Assembly (NCBI GenBank): GCA_904420095.1
Contig: CAJFUB010000032.1
Location: 1 to 55,751, forward strand
DNA: 55,751 bases
Direction of reading: 5' to 3'
Source of the DNA: an uncultured Clostridia bacterium
GTDB lineage: Bacteria; Bacillota; Clostridia; UBA1212; UBA1255
Below the pieces are notes generated by a model. The model saw only the letters and a list, made by a program, of their open reading frames with translations. It was not told where the DNA came from and searched no databases. How positions within the stretch are numbered: position 1 is the first letter of the stretch; each line of letters starts with the position of its first letter. Made by a program: the position numbers and the translations under genes. Below, piece by piece: positions 8,158-23,298 of the stretch.

Positions 8158-8736
8158 GCCGTAATACCCGAGCTTATGAAATTGATACCATTCGTTAATC
8201 TTTTTTTCCGGCGCGAGCTTTAAAGTCAGCATAACTTCCTTTGCAAACTCCAGTGCGGCGGTTCCGTTCGCGGTAACGATATTTTTATCGCTTACCGCCT
8301 GCTGCCGAAGATACCGGCTTTCTCCTGTATAGGAAGCGCCTGCCCATTGCTTTAGATCCTTCAGATCGTTGCTGGTATGATTTCCATAATTTAAAAGACC
8401 AATGGTTCCCAGAAACGCAGAGGCATCGCAGATTGCACCCAGGATTTTTCCTGCTTTATAGGCCGATTCCGCCAACGGTGCGACCTCCCGCGCGTTTTGC
8501 TTTCTCCATGTAAGTCCGCCGATTAAAATCAGCGCTTCATAATCAGAAGGCGCCGATTGAATTTCATAATCGGGGATCACACGGAATCCGCCGATCGATT
8601 GAACGGCTTCCTTTTTCAGCGATATCGTTTTTACTTCATAATTGTTCTGCCCGAGCATATAAATTGCAGAGGATAAGTAAGCGGCCTCCCAATCGGCAAA
8701 CTGCTCAAGGATCACGAATAAAATACGCTTTTTCAT
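8137..8736 (-). CDS. DJ-1/PfpI family protein
   Basis: The 199-residue protein has the flavodoxin-like DJ-1/PfpI fold signatures: an N-terminal ILFVILEQFADWEAAYL strand-helix with the conserved glutamate, YEALILIGG, and the nucleophile elbow GAICDAS carrying the reactive cysteine. It belongs with the glutamine-amidotransferase-like group seen in Firmicutes and often annotated as protease or general stress protein; the actual reaction is unknown. ATG 8736 follows AAAAGGAG by a normal distance. It is convergent with the CotH gene and does not share an operon with it. Confidence 0.88.
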   Translation of the reverse strand: MKKRILFVILEQFADWEAAYLSSAIYMLGQNNYEVKTISLKKEAVQSIGGFRVIPDYEIQSAPSDYEALILIGGLTWRKQNAREVAPLAESAYKAGKILGAICDASAFLGTIGLLNYGNHTSNDLKDLKQWAGASYTGESRYLRQQAVSDKNIVTANGTAALEFAKEVMLTLKLAPEKKINEWYQFHKLGYYGAPMPEM

Positions 8737-8836
8737 ATTACTTCTCCTTTTTGCCCGCGCGATGATTTTTCTACCTGCGGGAGCAGTTCTTATTTTACCA
8801 CATTACTCCGTTCCCCGGCAGCATATTCCTCCGCGT

Positions 8837-9049
8837 TCAGACTGGATCCCGCTTCGGGTTCCATTTGCCCAGGCAGGACAGACGGTCCAGTGCCTTGAGC
8901 GCGTTTACTCCGGCGTGCAGCTCGGCTGCAGAATGGATATATGGGCTTTGCTCGTGAAGCCTGCACTGCAGCTCCACTGGAAGCGAGACGAAAAACGTCC
9001 GGCTGCTCCGGCTGTTTTGGAGCAATTCCTGTAAATTGTGATATTTCAT
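8837..9049 (-). CDS. Conserved small protein (70 aa), function unknown
   Basis: A short reverse-strand gene with a clear ribosome site (GGAGGG, about 5 nt from ATG 9049). The start MKYHNLQELLQNSRSS, the LPVELQCRLHEQSPYIHSA segment and AAELH resemble a class of tiny uncharacterised cytosolic proteins common in Clostridia. It has no signal peptide or membrane segment and is mostly helical in pattern, with a basic tail. The overlapping forward frame lacks a ribosome site and family resemblance and is rejected. No function can be proposed. Confidence 0.7.
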   Translation of the reverse strand: MKYHNLQELLQNSRSSRTFFVSLPVELQCRLHEQSPYIHSAAELHAGVNALKALDRLSCLGKWNPKRDPV

Positions 9050-9128
9050 GAGATCCCTCCTGCCGTTATTATTAACCGGATCGCATGAAATCCATTCCTA
9101 TTTGAATGTGGCAATCAGAAAGCAGGAG

Positions 9129-9168
9129 AAATCAAACGGGACGGCGCACCGCGGCCGTCCCGTTTGAT

Positions 9169-9170
<2 letters not shown>
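9129..9170 (-). terminator. Terminator of the beta-galactosidase/CotH-RCC1 operon
   Basis: A perfect 17-bp stem (9129-9145 with 9154-9170) around an 8-nt loop begins at the stop codon of the reverse-strand CotH-RCC1 gene. Each end is TTT/AAA-rich, and only a short T tract follows on the reverse strand. Confidence 0.75.
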
Positions 9171-15584
<6,414 letters not shown>

Positions 15585-15677
15585 TTATGACGTATAGATT
15601 GTTTTGATTATATCAATAATAAATTAAAATGCAATAGTTCGGGATGCGGCGTGCCGCAAAAAAATTCGTCCGGGGTA

Positions 15678-15706
15678 TTGACAAGACGTGCAATTCTATG
15701 TATAAT
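15678..15706 (+). promoter_or_regulatory. Consensus sigma-A promoter of the tRNA pair
   Basis: TTGACA (15678-15683), exactly 17 nt, TATAAT (15701-15706): a perfect consensus, as expected for stable RNA genes. Predicted start near 15713, about 28 nt before tRNA-Thr. Confidence 0.92.
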
Positions 15707-15740
15707 TCAGCACGTTGTCGCCTTAACCGGCACACAGGAT

Positions 15741-15816
15741 GCTGGTGTAGCTCAGCTGGTAGAGCAACTGATTTGTAATCAGTAGGTCGGGGGTTCAAAT
15801 CCGTCCACCAGCTCCA
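15741..15816 (+). tRNA. tRNA-Thr (anticodon TGT)
   Basis: Cloverleaf folds with acceptor GCTGGTG/CACCAGC, D-arm GCTC/GAGC, anticodon stem ACTGA/TCAGT around loop TTTGTAA, and encoded CCA (15814-15816). The T-stem GGGGG/CCGTC carries one G-G mismatch where related tRNAs have a C. That is unusual and worth checking but does not prevent recognition. Confidence 0.93.
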
Positions 15817-15849
15817 GTCGTTTCAGCGGGCGGCGATGCTGTTACACAT

Positions 15850-15934
15850 GGGAGATTTCCAGAGCGGCCAAATGGGGCAGACTGTAAATCTGTTGTCGAT
15901 GACTTCCATGGTTCGAATCCATGATCTCCCACCA
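15850..15934 (+). tRNA. tRNA-Tyr (anticodon GTA)
   Basis: Acceptor GGGAGAT/ATCTCCC, anticodon loop CTGTAAA inside AGA/TCT, a long class II variable arm, T-arm CATGG/CCATG with loop TTCGAAT, and encoded CCA (15932-15934). It lies 33 nt after tRNA-Thr and shares its promoter. Confidence 0.95.
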
Positions 15935-15939
15935 TAATG

Positions 15940-15990
15940 AAAACACCATTGAGATCTGAACTCCCAGAGGTTGGAATCAATGGTGTTTTT
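15940..15990. terminator. Terminator between the tRNA pair and the convergent ABC operon
   Basis: Arms AAAACACCATTGA (15940-15952) and TCAATGGTGTTTT (15977-15989) pair perfectly over 13 bp with a 24-nt loop, giving A-rich and T-rich flanks. It can serve the tRNAs and, from the other strand, the ABC operon ending at 15992. Confidence 0.85.
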
Positions 15991-15991
15991 G

Positions 15992-16669
15992 TTATAAATC
16001 TTTATAAACCTGGCCGTCTTTAATATTCACGATTCTTTTGCAATAGCTTGAAACTGTTTTGTCATGTGTCACAACGATGATGGTTTTTGCTTCCTGATTC
16101 AATTTTTTAAAAAGCTCCATGATCTGTTTCGAACTTTCGCTGTCGAGCGCGCCGGATGGCTCGTCCGCAAGCAGAACCTGCGGATCGTTAACGATCGCTC
16201 TGGCGATTGCAACGCGCTGCTTTTGACCTCCCGAAAGCAATTTTACCGGTTTTTTATATTGATTTTCGGGCAAACCCACATGCCGCAGTGTCTCGGCCGC
16301 TTTTTGCTTCATTTTCCGAAATGGCGTCTGATTGAAATAGAGGGGGAGCATTACGTTGAATAGCACAGATTCATTTTGTAAAAGGCAGAAATCCTGGAAA
16401 ACGAAGCCGATTTTCTCATTTCTGATTCTCGATGATTTTCGATCCCGTATTTTAGAAACATCTTCACCTGCAAAGAGATACTTGCCGCTGTCAAAGCGAT
16501 CCACCAGTCCGATAATATTGAGAAGCGTCGTTTTACCGGACCCGGAGGCCCCCATAATAGAAAGCAGTTCTCCGTGTTCAACCGCTAATGAGACATTTTT
16601 CAACGCCTGAAATTTTTCTTTACCGATCGGATATGTCTTATTGATCCCATTTAGTTCTATGATATTCAT
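15992..16669 (-). CDS. ABC transporter ATP-binding protein, MacB/LolD-type
   Basis: A 225-residue ATPase with Walker A GASGSGKTT, Q-loop in FVFQDF, signature LLSGGQKQR, Walker B VLLADEPSGALD and the H-loop in VVTHD. The LNGINKTYPIG start and GALD ending of Walker B place it in the MacB/LolD/BceA group, which drives mechanotransmission-type systems with FtsX-like partners instead of ordinary channels. Two FtsX-like membrane genes lie directly upstream on the same strand (14 and 21 nt gaps), so the three form one operon. ATG follows AGGAGG. The gene is more AT-rich than the flanking chromosome. Confidence 0.93.
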   Translation of the reverse strand: MNIIELNGINKTYPIGKEKFQALKNVSLAVEHGELLSIMGASGSGKTTLLNIIGLVDRFDSGKYLFAGEDVSKIRDRKSSRIRNEKIGFVFQDFCLLQNESVLFNVMLPLYFNQTPFRKMKQKAAETLRHVGLPENQYKKPVKLLSGGQKQRVAIARAIVNDPQVLLADEPSGALDSESSKQIMELFKKLNQEAKTIIVVTHDKTVSSYCKRIVNIKDGQVYKDL

Positions 16670-16682
16670 TATGACATTCCTC

Positions 16683-17915
16683 CTATTTCAATTCTTGGTT
16701 TTTAATTTCGATAAATGATTTTCTGTGATACGTTACAAAAATTTCTAAAAATATAATTCCCAATATAATAACGGCTTGTACGAGCAACAAATATAAATTG
16801 TCCCATGAAAATTGGATATCCCGTATGAGTTCAGGCCTTCGCTCTGGGAAATGGCAGTAAAATACATTGACTGCAGCATTGATTACAAATGCAAGCAGTT
16901 CCAGACAACCAATGCTTCCCAGAATCAAAAAATAGCTTTTCTTTTTACTAAGGCCGTATAAATAGTATATGGAGTATGTTTCCATCTTTTTGTCAAGCAT
17001 CAGAAGGATCATAGAGACCGAGAATAAAAATGTTAAAACAAATGCGAGCATAGGAAGCAGAAGCGCATTTTTTATCTGTTCTTCTGTTATATGATTGGAA
17101 TTGCTGATAATATCCTCATATGTATTAAATGAAAAATGCAGCTGATTCAGTTCTTCCAATATACTGCTTCGTTCGCCTTCAGTTGAATCATTTGTAAAAA
17201 TGATAAATCCCATTTTGCTGTCATATATATCATTTTTCATAAGAAGCTTTTCTGTTTCCGGCGTTTTTGGTACGAATATCGTATTTGTATATTCTGATAA
17301 CATATCATAATAATCCATTTTGTTACTGTATTGATTGAAATTTGGAAGGCACGCGACCGTTTTATATCTTCCGGATATAACGGCGGAAATATCGACTGTC
17401 TGGCCATTGGCCGTAACCTGTAAATTGATTTTATCCCTTAAATCATGGTTAGAAAATATTTTCGGCGTCAAAATAATCTGTAAATTGCCTTCCTTATCAA
17501 TCCCTGTGTTATTCCAATCCTTGCTATTTTGCTCAAGACCAACGCTGCACCTTAACAGATCTCCGTCCATGGCAAGTATATTTATGCTTTCTCCTTGGAA
17601 GTCTATCGTTCCCAGATAAGACATGTATAATATCCGTTCGATGCACCCTCTTTGGCTGATTTCCTCTAATATACATTGATACGTATTAGTGTCTGACGTT
17701 CCGGTCATCAAATTCGCTTCATATCCATAATATACAGATCGCTCGACATCCGGAATGTGTTTATAGCAGCGGTCGTAATACATACAGGTTCTATATTGGC
17801 CGATTAGGCTCAGCATACTGAACTGCGCCAGGAGAAATACGATAAAGAGCAGTAAAGAGGATAATCTTATATCTTTATAAAATTTTTTGATTAAGCATAA
17901 ATTCTTCTTTATCAT
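16683..17915 (-). CDS. MacB/FtsX-like ABC transporter permease
   Basis: A 410-residue membrane protein with one transmembrane segment near 18-38, a large extracytoplasmic domain of about 230 residues, and three segments near 285-310, 325-350 and 370-400. This 1+3 topology is that of MacB/FtsX-type permeases. Sequence similarity to well-known members is low by eye, so substrate is unknown. Partner of the ATPase downstream and the permease upstream; together they could make a heterodimeric peptide or antibiotic exporter or sensor. Codon use is clearly AT-rich. ATG 17915 has CGGAG 11 nt before it. Confidence 0.8.
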   Translation of the reverse strand: MIKKNLCLIKKFYKDIRLSSLLLFIVFLLAQFSMLSLIGQYRTCMYYDRCYKHIPDVERSVYYGYEANLMTGTSDTNTYQCILEEISQRGCIERILYMSYLGTIDFQGESINILAMDGDLLRCSVGLEQNSKDWNNTGIDKEGNLQIILTPKIFSNHDLRDKINLQVTANGQTVDISAVISGRYKTVACLPNFNQYSNKMDYYDMLSEYTNTIFVPKTPETEKLLMKNDIYDSKMGFIIFTNDSTEGERSSILEELNQLHFSFNTYEDIISNSNHITEEQIKNALLLPMLAFVLTFLFSVSMILLMLDKKMETYSIYYLYGLSKKKSYFLILGSIGCLELLAFVINAAVNVFYCHFPERRPELIRDIQFSWDNLYLLLVQAVIILGIIFLEIFVTYHRKSFIEIKNQELK

Positions 17916-17936
17916 ATGGATTTTTCTCCGGATTTG

Positions 17937-19016
17937 TTATTCGCTTTGTTTGAGCTGAACCGTATATTGCTTAAATAAATAGGATACAGCATAGGGTATC
18001 GCAGCGATCAGCGACGCCAGAAAGCATAATAGAGCTACAATTACATAATCGTTAAAAATCATTTTACAATCTGGAAGGTTTAAGATTCTATGCAGAGTAT
18101 TCCGGATAAAAAAGTGAATTACAGATGCAACGCACATCGATGTTAGAACAAGGGTACCGCGTTCTAATATCAGCAAAAATAATATGCCTTTTTTGCTCTC
18201 ACCTAATATTCCTAAAATGGCGTACACTCTTTTGTTTTTTTTCGACATATATTGCGCAAAAAACAGGAAAAGAATAAAAATAACTAATAAAATTATAAAG
18301 AATGATATAAGCCAACTCGATATGTCACTGGTAATAACTGACATTGTCGGCGCCGGGCCCTGTACGATGAATACGTTTTCATTTGCATACAAAAAGTCCT
18401 CGAGCGATTTGATTTCCTGTAAATTCAGTCTGCTTTGCACAACAAAATACATAGTATTTACTGTAAAGTTTTCATTTAGGAATAAACTGCACGGGATATA
18501 AATAGAACGTGGGATAATAGTATCTAAAACACCGATTATTTTCAGATCTCCAATTGCATCGACGGTTATTGTATCTCCCAACTGTCCTAAATCCGGCGTT
18601 ACAATTGCAACTTTTTCTAAATTTTTAATTTCATCTTCTGTAAAATAAAGTCTTCCGCTTTGTTTTAATGCTAATATAACATCGTGTTCCGGACTGAAAA
18701 CAGAATGGATTGACAAAGAATCGGCCTGTCCGCTGAGCCGCGTCTCAACCTCGAAATGCCTGCTGTCTTTGATAAACATATTTTGATAGAATCGGCTGAG
18801 ATAGTCGATTGGCATTTCTCCATCAAAATTTACAATATAACGGCAATCCAGCAGCTCTTTGCTTCTCCGCTCCGATACATAAGGGAAAAAGGCTCCATAA
18901 ATAAATACGATCAGCAGTCCCATTAATATGTAAGAGGTTATAAAAACAATAAAAATACTTTTATTGCGTATCATATAATTTTTGATAATATGATACAATA
19001 TCGATATTGTTTTCAT
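17937..19016 (-). CDS. MacB/FtsX-like ABC transporter permease, first gene of operon
   Basis: The 359-residue protein has a transmembrane segment near 20-45, an extracytoplasmic domain to about residue 230, then three segments (about 232-255, 278-300 and 325-350), the same 1+3 layout as the next gene. The periplasmic-type domain has the ILALKQSGRLYFTEDE and IGVLDTIIPRS elements typical of MacB core domains. Different length and sequence from its partner suggest a heterodimer. It has a good ribosome site (GGAGGAAGCG before ATG) and a promoter at 19116-19144. AT-rich composition suggests horizontal origin. Confidence 0.78.
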   Translation of the reverse strand: MKTISILYHIIKNYMIRNKSIFIVFITSYILMGLLIVFIYGAFFPYVSERRSKELLDCRYIVNFDGEMPIDYLSRFYQNMFIKDSRHFEVETRLSGQADSLSIHSVFSPEHDVILALKQSGRLYFTEDEIKNLEKVAIVTPDLGQLGDTITVDAIGDLKIIGVLDTIIPRSIYIPCSLFLNENFTVNTMYFVVQSRLNLQEIKSLEDFLYANENVFIVQGPAPTMSVITSDISSWLISFFIILLVIFILFLFFAQYMSKKNKRVYAILGILGESKKGILFLLILERGTLVLTSMCVASVIHFFIRNTLHRILNLPDCKMIFNDYVIVALLCFLASLIAAIPYAVSYLFKQYTVQLKQSE

Positions 19017-19115
19017 CGCTTCCTCCGACTATGAGATAAAAATATTTATGTTTCAACCGTCGTCTCTATATTTATTCTCAAATTATCCGTATTAGTTATT
19101 TCGTATATTATTTAT

Positions 19116-19165
19116 ATAATACTATGCGGTTTTTGTTTTGTAAATATTTTATTGTAATTATTACA
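19116..19165 (-). promoter_or_regulatory. Promoter of the AT-rich ABC operon with adjacent palindrome
   Basis: On the reverse strand, TTTACA (19144-19139), 17-nt spacer and TATTAT (19121-19116). Eight bases upstream of the -35 box is a perfect 13-nt palindrome, TGTAAT-T-ATTACA (19153-19165), a plausible operator for a regulator not encoded next to it. Confidence 0.6.
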
Positions 19166-19477
19166 TTGCGATTTCGATGCTAAAAATTAATAATGGCTGC
19201 ATATACCTACTGTGAAAGAAAATAATGATGGACGATCCTTTACTTCCATTGAAAAGCCATCTGCACCTCTGCAGAACGGCCTGGACGGACGAAGAATCCA
19301 CCTCTGGAAATACATTAATATATTCGAGAGTGTATCAAGTCTTGCAATTCACGTTTCCGGCGGAAGTCCGGCTTTAGAGCCTGATCCGTTGCCGGTCATA
19401 ATGAAGAAGGGGAGATTCCTCCGCCACTGTGCAATGCAGGGTGATTGATCTTTGAAAAAGGAAAGCAGAAAAGCCAT
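19166..19477. other. Intergenic stretch without a convincing gene
   Basis: About 310 nt between the AT-rich ABC operon and the terminator of the next operon. A 78-codon forward frame (GTG 19212) and an overlapping 49-codon frame (ATG 19226) are open, but neither has a ribosome site, a recognisable domain or a normal start context. The GGCGGAAGTCCGG segment near 19360 suggested a riboswitch at first, but no known class could be matched. Confidence 0.4.
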
Positions 19478-19516
19478 AAAAAACCGGCAGCTCGATATTT
19501 GAGCTGCCGGTTTTTT
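19478..19516. terminator. Strong bidirectional terminator
   Basis: Arms AAAAAACCGGCAGCTC and GAGCTGCCGGTTTTTT (19478-19493 with 19501-19516) pair perfectly over 16 bp with a 7-nt loop. It closes the reverse-strand ABC exporter operon. Confidence 0.93.
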
Positions 19517-19537
19517 CAAACTCCGATTTGCAGTTGG

Positions 19538-21469
19538 TTAATCCAGCTCCAGCGCGCCGGTATACAGCTGATAGTATGTACCTTTCAGCTTAATGAGGTC
19601 CTCATGGGTGCCGCGCTCGATGATGCGTCCGTGATCCAGCACCATAATAGCGTTGGCATTTTGCACGGTGGAGAGGCGGTGTGCAATAACGAACACCGTA
19701 CGCCCGCTCATCAGCGCATCCATACCGCGCTGCACAATGGCCTCTGTACGTGTATCGATCGAGCTGGTCGCTTCGTCCAGGATCATTACCGGCGGATCGG
19801 CCAGAGCGGCACGCGCGATGGCCAGAAGCTGGCGCTGGCCCTGACTGAGGTTCGCGCCGTTGCCATGCAGCATGGTGTTGTAACCCTCGGGCAGACGGCG
19901 GATGAAGTCGTCTGCGCCGGCAAGCTGCGCGGCGGCGATGCATTTTTCGTCGCTTGCCTCCAGATTGCCATAGCGGATATTTTCCATCACCGTGCCGGTA
20001 AAGAGATTCGTATCCTGCAGTACGATGCCAAGGCTGTGGCGCAGATCCGCTTTCTTGATCTTGTTGATATTGATGCCGTCATAGCGGATTTTTCCGTCGC
20101 TGATATCATAGAAGCGGTTAATCAGGTTCGTAATGGTGGTTTTGCCCGCTCCGGTAGAGCCGACGAAGGCGACCTTCTGTCCCGGCTTCGCATACAGGGA
20201 AATGTTGTGCAGCACGGTCTTTTCCGGCGTATAGCCAAAGTTGACGTCGTAAAAGCGCACGTCTCCCTGGAGGCGGGCATAGGTGATGGTACCGTCATGG
20301 TGCTGATGCTTCCAGGCCCAGACATTGGTGCGCTCCGCACACTCGCTTAGGCTGCCGTCGGCATTTTCCTTGGCATTTACCAAAGTAACGTAGCCCTCGT
20401 CGGTCTCGGGCTGCTCATCCAGCAGGGCAAAAATGCGGTGCGCGCCCGCAAGGCCCATGATAACCATGTTTACCTGGTTGGAGACCTGGCCGATTGCGCC
20501 GGCAAACTGTTTGGTCATGTTCAGGAACGGTACTACGATGCTGATGCTGAACGCCATACCGGAGATGCTGATATTTTGAACGTCCGTCAGCAGCAGCGCG
20601 CCGCCTACCAAAGCCACCACTACGTACATCACATTGCCGATGTTGCTCAGCAGGGGCATCAGAATATTGGCAAAACGGTTGCCGTTGCGGGCATTGAAGA
20701 AGATTTCGCCGTTGACCTTGTCGAAGTCGGCTTTTGCGCCCTCTTCATGGCAGAATACTTTGATCACTTTCTGTCCGGTCATCATTTCTTCCATAAAAGC
20801 CTCTGCCTTGGCAATCGTGACCTGCTGGCGCAGGAAGTATTTTGAGGAACGATTGGTGATGGCACGTGCGGCAAACGCCATACAGATGACGCCGACTACT
20901 ACGATCAGCCCCAGAATCGCGCTGTAGTACATCATGATGCAGAACACGGTCAGCAGCGTCACGCCGGAGATCAGGATCTGCGGCAGGCTTTGGCTGATAA
21001 GCTGGCGCAGCGTGTCTACGTCGTTGGTATAATAGCTCATGATATCGCCGTGGCCGTTGGTGTCGAAATATTTAATGGGAAGCTCCTGCATATGGCTGAA
21101 CATTTTCTCACGCATCTTTTTCAGAGAGCCCTGGGTGATGATGGCCATCATCTGGGTGTAGAACGTGCCGGCAACAAGACTGATGACGTACATCGCAACC
21201 AAAATGGCCACGTAAGTGAAAATGCGTCCTGAGACGGAGGCCCAATCGCCGCTCTTGTAGGTTTCGTCAACGATGGCGATGATATTCTGCATAAATATAG
21301 AGGGAACGGAACTAACGATGGCGTTGATAAGAATGCACGCCAGCGTAACGGGCAGCAGCACCGGATAAAACTCAAACAGCGTTCGCAGCAGCCGGCGCAG
21401 CACGCCCTTGGGCGCGCGCTGGCCCCGAGCCGTAGTGGCGGGAGCGGAATTGTTTTTATTCTTTGCCAT
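19538..21469 (-). CDS. Heterodimeric ABC exporter subunit, canonical ATPase half (MdlB-like)
   Basis: A 643-residue half-transporter: six transmembrane segments in about 1-330 (ABC type I exporter fold), then an ATPase with Walker A GSTGAGKTT, signature LSQGQRQ, Walker B MILDEATSSIDT with the catalytic glutamate, and the H-loop IAHRLS. An insertion of about 40 residues lies before the ATPase core. It pairs with the gene just upstream to form a BmrCD/LmrCD/TM287-288-type exporter of drugs or lipids. ATG 21469 is preferred over GTG 21478 because AGGTGA lies just before it. It overlaps the upstream gene by 14 nt, indicating coupling. Confidence 0.9.
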   Translation of the reverse strand: MAKNKNNSAPATTARGQRAPKGVLRRLLRTLFEFYPVLLPVTLACILINAIVSSVPSIFMQNIIAIVDETYKSGDWASVSGRIFTYVAILVAMYVISLVAGTFYTQMMAIITQGSLKKMREKMFSHMQELPIKYFDTNGHGDIMSYYTNDVDTLRQLISQSLPQILISGVTLLTVFCIMMYYSAILGLIVVVGVICMAFAARAITNRSSKYFLRQQVTIAKAEAFMEEMMTGQKVIKVFCHEEGAKADFDKVNGEIFFNARNGNRFANILMPLLSNIGNVMYVVVALVGGALLLTDVQNISISGMAFSISIVVPFLNMTKQFAGAIGQVSNQVNMVIMGLAGAHRIFALLDEQPETDEGYVTLVNAKENADGSLSECAERTNVWAWKHQHHDGTITYARLQGDVRFYDVNFGYTPEKTVLHNISLYAKPGQKVAFVGSTGAGKTTITNLINRFYDISDGKIRYDGININKIKKADLRHSLGIVLQDTNLFTGTVMENIRYGNLEASDEKCIAAAQLAGADDFIRRLPEGYNTMLHGNGANLSQGQRQLLAIARAALADPPVMILDEATSSIDTRTEAIVQRGMDALMSGRTVFVIAHRLSTVQNANAIMVLDHGRIIERGTHEDLIKLKGTYYQLYTGALELD

Positions 21470-23204
21470 CTTGATCACCTGCCTTATTCTGAGAAGTAAA
21501 TACTTCGCGGTAAATTTCGTTGGTCTCCATCAGCTCGTCGTGGCGGCCGATGGCGCCGATGCGCCCTCCGTCCATCACGATAATGCGGTCGGCATCCTGC
21601 ACGGAGGCGACGCGCTGAGCGATGATGATCTTCGTTGTTTCAGGAATGAATTCGCGGAAGCCCTGGCGGATCAGTGCGTCGGTGCGCGTGTCCACGGCAC
21701 TGGTGGAGTCGTCCAGAATCAGCACCTTGGGTTTTTTCAGAAGCGCACGCGCGATACACAGACGCTGCTTTTGGCCGCCGGAGACGTTGGCGCCGCCCTG
21801 CTCGATCCACGTGTCATACTTGTCGGGGAACTGCTGGATGAATTCGTCGGCCTGCGCCAGCTTACAGGCCTCGAGCATCTCTTCGTCGGTAGCGTCGGGA
21901 TTTCCCCAGCGCAGATTGTCTTTGATCGTACCGCTGAACAGCACGTTTTTCTGCAGCACCACGGCTACGCTGTTGCGAAGCGCCTCCAGATCGTAGTCGC
22001 GCACGTCTGCGCCGCCGACCTTGACGCAGCCCTCTGTGACGTCGTACAGGCGGGGAATCAGCTGTACCAGCGTGGATTTGGACGAACCCGTGCCGCCTAA
22101 GATTCCGATAAGCTCGCCGGATTTGATGTGCAGATCTACATCGGCCAGCGCCATGCGCTCGGCTTTCTTTGAATATTTGAAGCTGACATTTTCAAAATCG
22201 ATCGAACCGTCCTTGACTTCCGTAAGGGCGTTCTCGGGGCTGGTCAGACTGCTCTTTTCCGTCAAAACCTCCACGATACGCTCGGCGGATTCCATCGACA
22301 TCGTGATCATTACGAACACCATAGACAGCATCATCAGGCTCATGAGAATCTGAAAGCTATAAGTAAGAATGGCGGACATCTGCCCTACATTAATTTCTCT
22401 GCCCTGTCCGGTGATGACCGCATAGGAGCCGAAGGAGAGCACAAATACCATACCCGCGTACACGCAGAACTGCATTAAGGGGCTGTTGAGCGCCATAATG
22501 CGTTCGGCTCGGGTGAAGTCCTTGCAGACATCCTCGGCTGCGGCGGAAAATTTCTTTTTTTCGTATTCCTCGCGCACATAGCTTTTAACGACACGCATAG
22601 CCTGTACGTTCTCCTGAACTGAGTCGTTCAAGGCGTCGTATTTGCGGAATACGCGGCGGAAAATCGGCGTAGCTGCGCGGATGACCAGCACCAGTCCAAT
22701 GCCCAGCAGCGGGATGGTGACCAGGAAAATCATGGCCAGGCGGCCGCCCATGGCAAAGCCCATAATAAACGAGAAGATCAGCATCAACGGGCCGCGAATC
22801 GCCACGCGGATGATCATCATGAAGGACATCTGCACGTTTACGACGTCGGTGGTCATACGGGTAACCAGACTAGACACTGAGAATTTGTCGATGTTCTCAA
22901 AGGAGTAATCCTGGATCCGGTAGAACATATCCTTGCGCAGGTTGCGCGCAAAGCCCGTGGAAGCGGTAGCGCAGGTGTTGCCGGCCGCGACGCCGAAAAT
23001 CAGTGACAGAACGGCCATGACCACAAGCTCGATGCCGTAACGGACGATGACATCCATCCCGCAGCCGGCCTGCATCTGGTTTACCAGATTGGCGATCGTG
23101 AATGGAATGATACATTCCAGAATCACTTCGACCGTGACCAGAAGCGGCGTCAGGATGGCCGTTTTTTTATACTCGCGAATGCTGCGAGCAAGTGTTTTTA
23201 TCAT
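21456..23204 (-). CDS. Heterodimeric ABC exporter subunit, degenerate ATPase half (MdlA-like)
   Basis: A 582-residue half-transporter with six transmembrane segments and a C-terminal ATPase: Walker A GGTGSSKST, signature VSGGQKQR, Walker B VLILDDSTSAVDT. The second acidic residue of Walker B is Asp where the partner has Glu, so one of the two ATP sites is probably non-hydrolysing, a known trait of BmrC/LmrC/TM287-type subunits. ATG 23204 is chosen because AGGAGG lies 10 nt away; two earlier in-frame starts (23252, 23213) are less well placed. It follows the marR-like gene on the same strand and likely shares its regulation. Confidence 0.9.
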   Translation of the reverse strand: MIKTLARSIREYKKTAILTPLLVTVEVILECIIPFTIANLVNQMQAGCGMDVIVRYGIELVVMAVLSLIFGVAAGNTCATASTGFARNLRKDMFYRIQDYSFENIDKFSVSSLVTRMTTDVVNVQMSFMMIIRVAIRGPLMLIFSFIMGFAMGGRLAMIFLVTIPLLGIGLVLVIRAATPIFRRVFRKYDALNDSVQENVQAMRVVKSYVREEYEKKKFSAAAEDVCKDFTRAERIMALNSPLMQFCVYAGMVFVLSFGSYAVITGQGREINVGQMSAILTYSFQILMSLMMLSMVFVMITMSMESAERIVEVLTEKSSLTSPENALTEVKDGSIDFENVSFKYSKKAERMALADVDLHIKSGELIGILGGTGSSKSTLVQLIPRLYDVTEGCVKVGGADVRDYDLEALRNSVAVVLQKNVLFSGTIKDNLRWGNPDATDEEMLEACKLAQADEFIQQFPDKYDTWIEQGGANVSGGQKQRLCIARALLKKPKVLILDDSTSAVDTRTDALIRQGFREFIPETTKIIIAQRVASVQDADRIIVMDGGRIGAIGRHDELMETNEIYREVFTSQNKAGDQDGKE

Positions 23205-23298
23205 ACGTGACATTCCTCCTCCAAAACTTGACGCACCGGCGCGTACGCGCATGATGCGTCATAAAAATGATTGTGGAAACATATGTGCCGGATACCGG

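Noticed and set aside
8762-9034. 90-codon forward frame opposite the 70-residue gene
   Set aside because: No ribosome site; the reverse frame has a good one and a recognisable protein pattern.
19340-19440. Possible cobalamin-type riboswitch near GGAAGTCCGG
   Set aside because: The conserved box and helices of that class could not be found, and the downstream gene is on the other strand.
19445-20350. 301-codon forward frame opposite the ABC exporter
   Set aside because: It crosses a strong terminator hairpin and mirrors the ATPase gene on the other strand.
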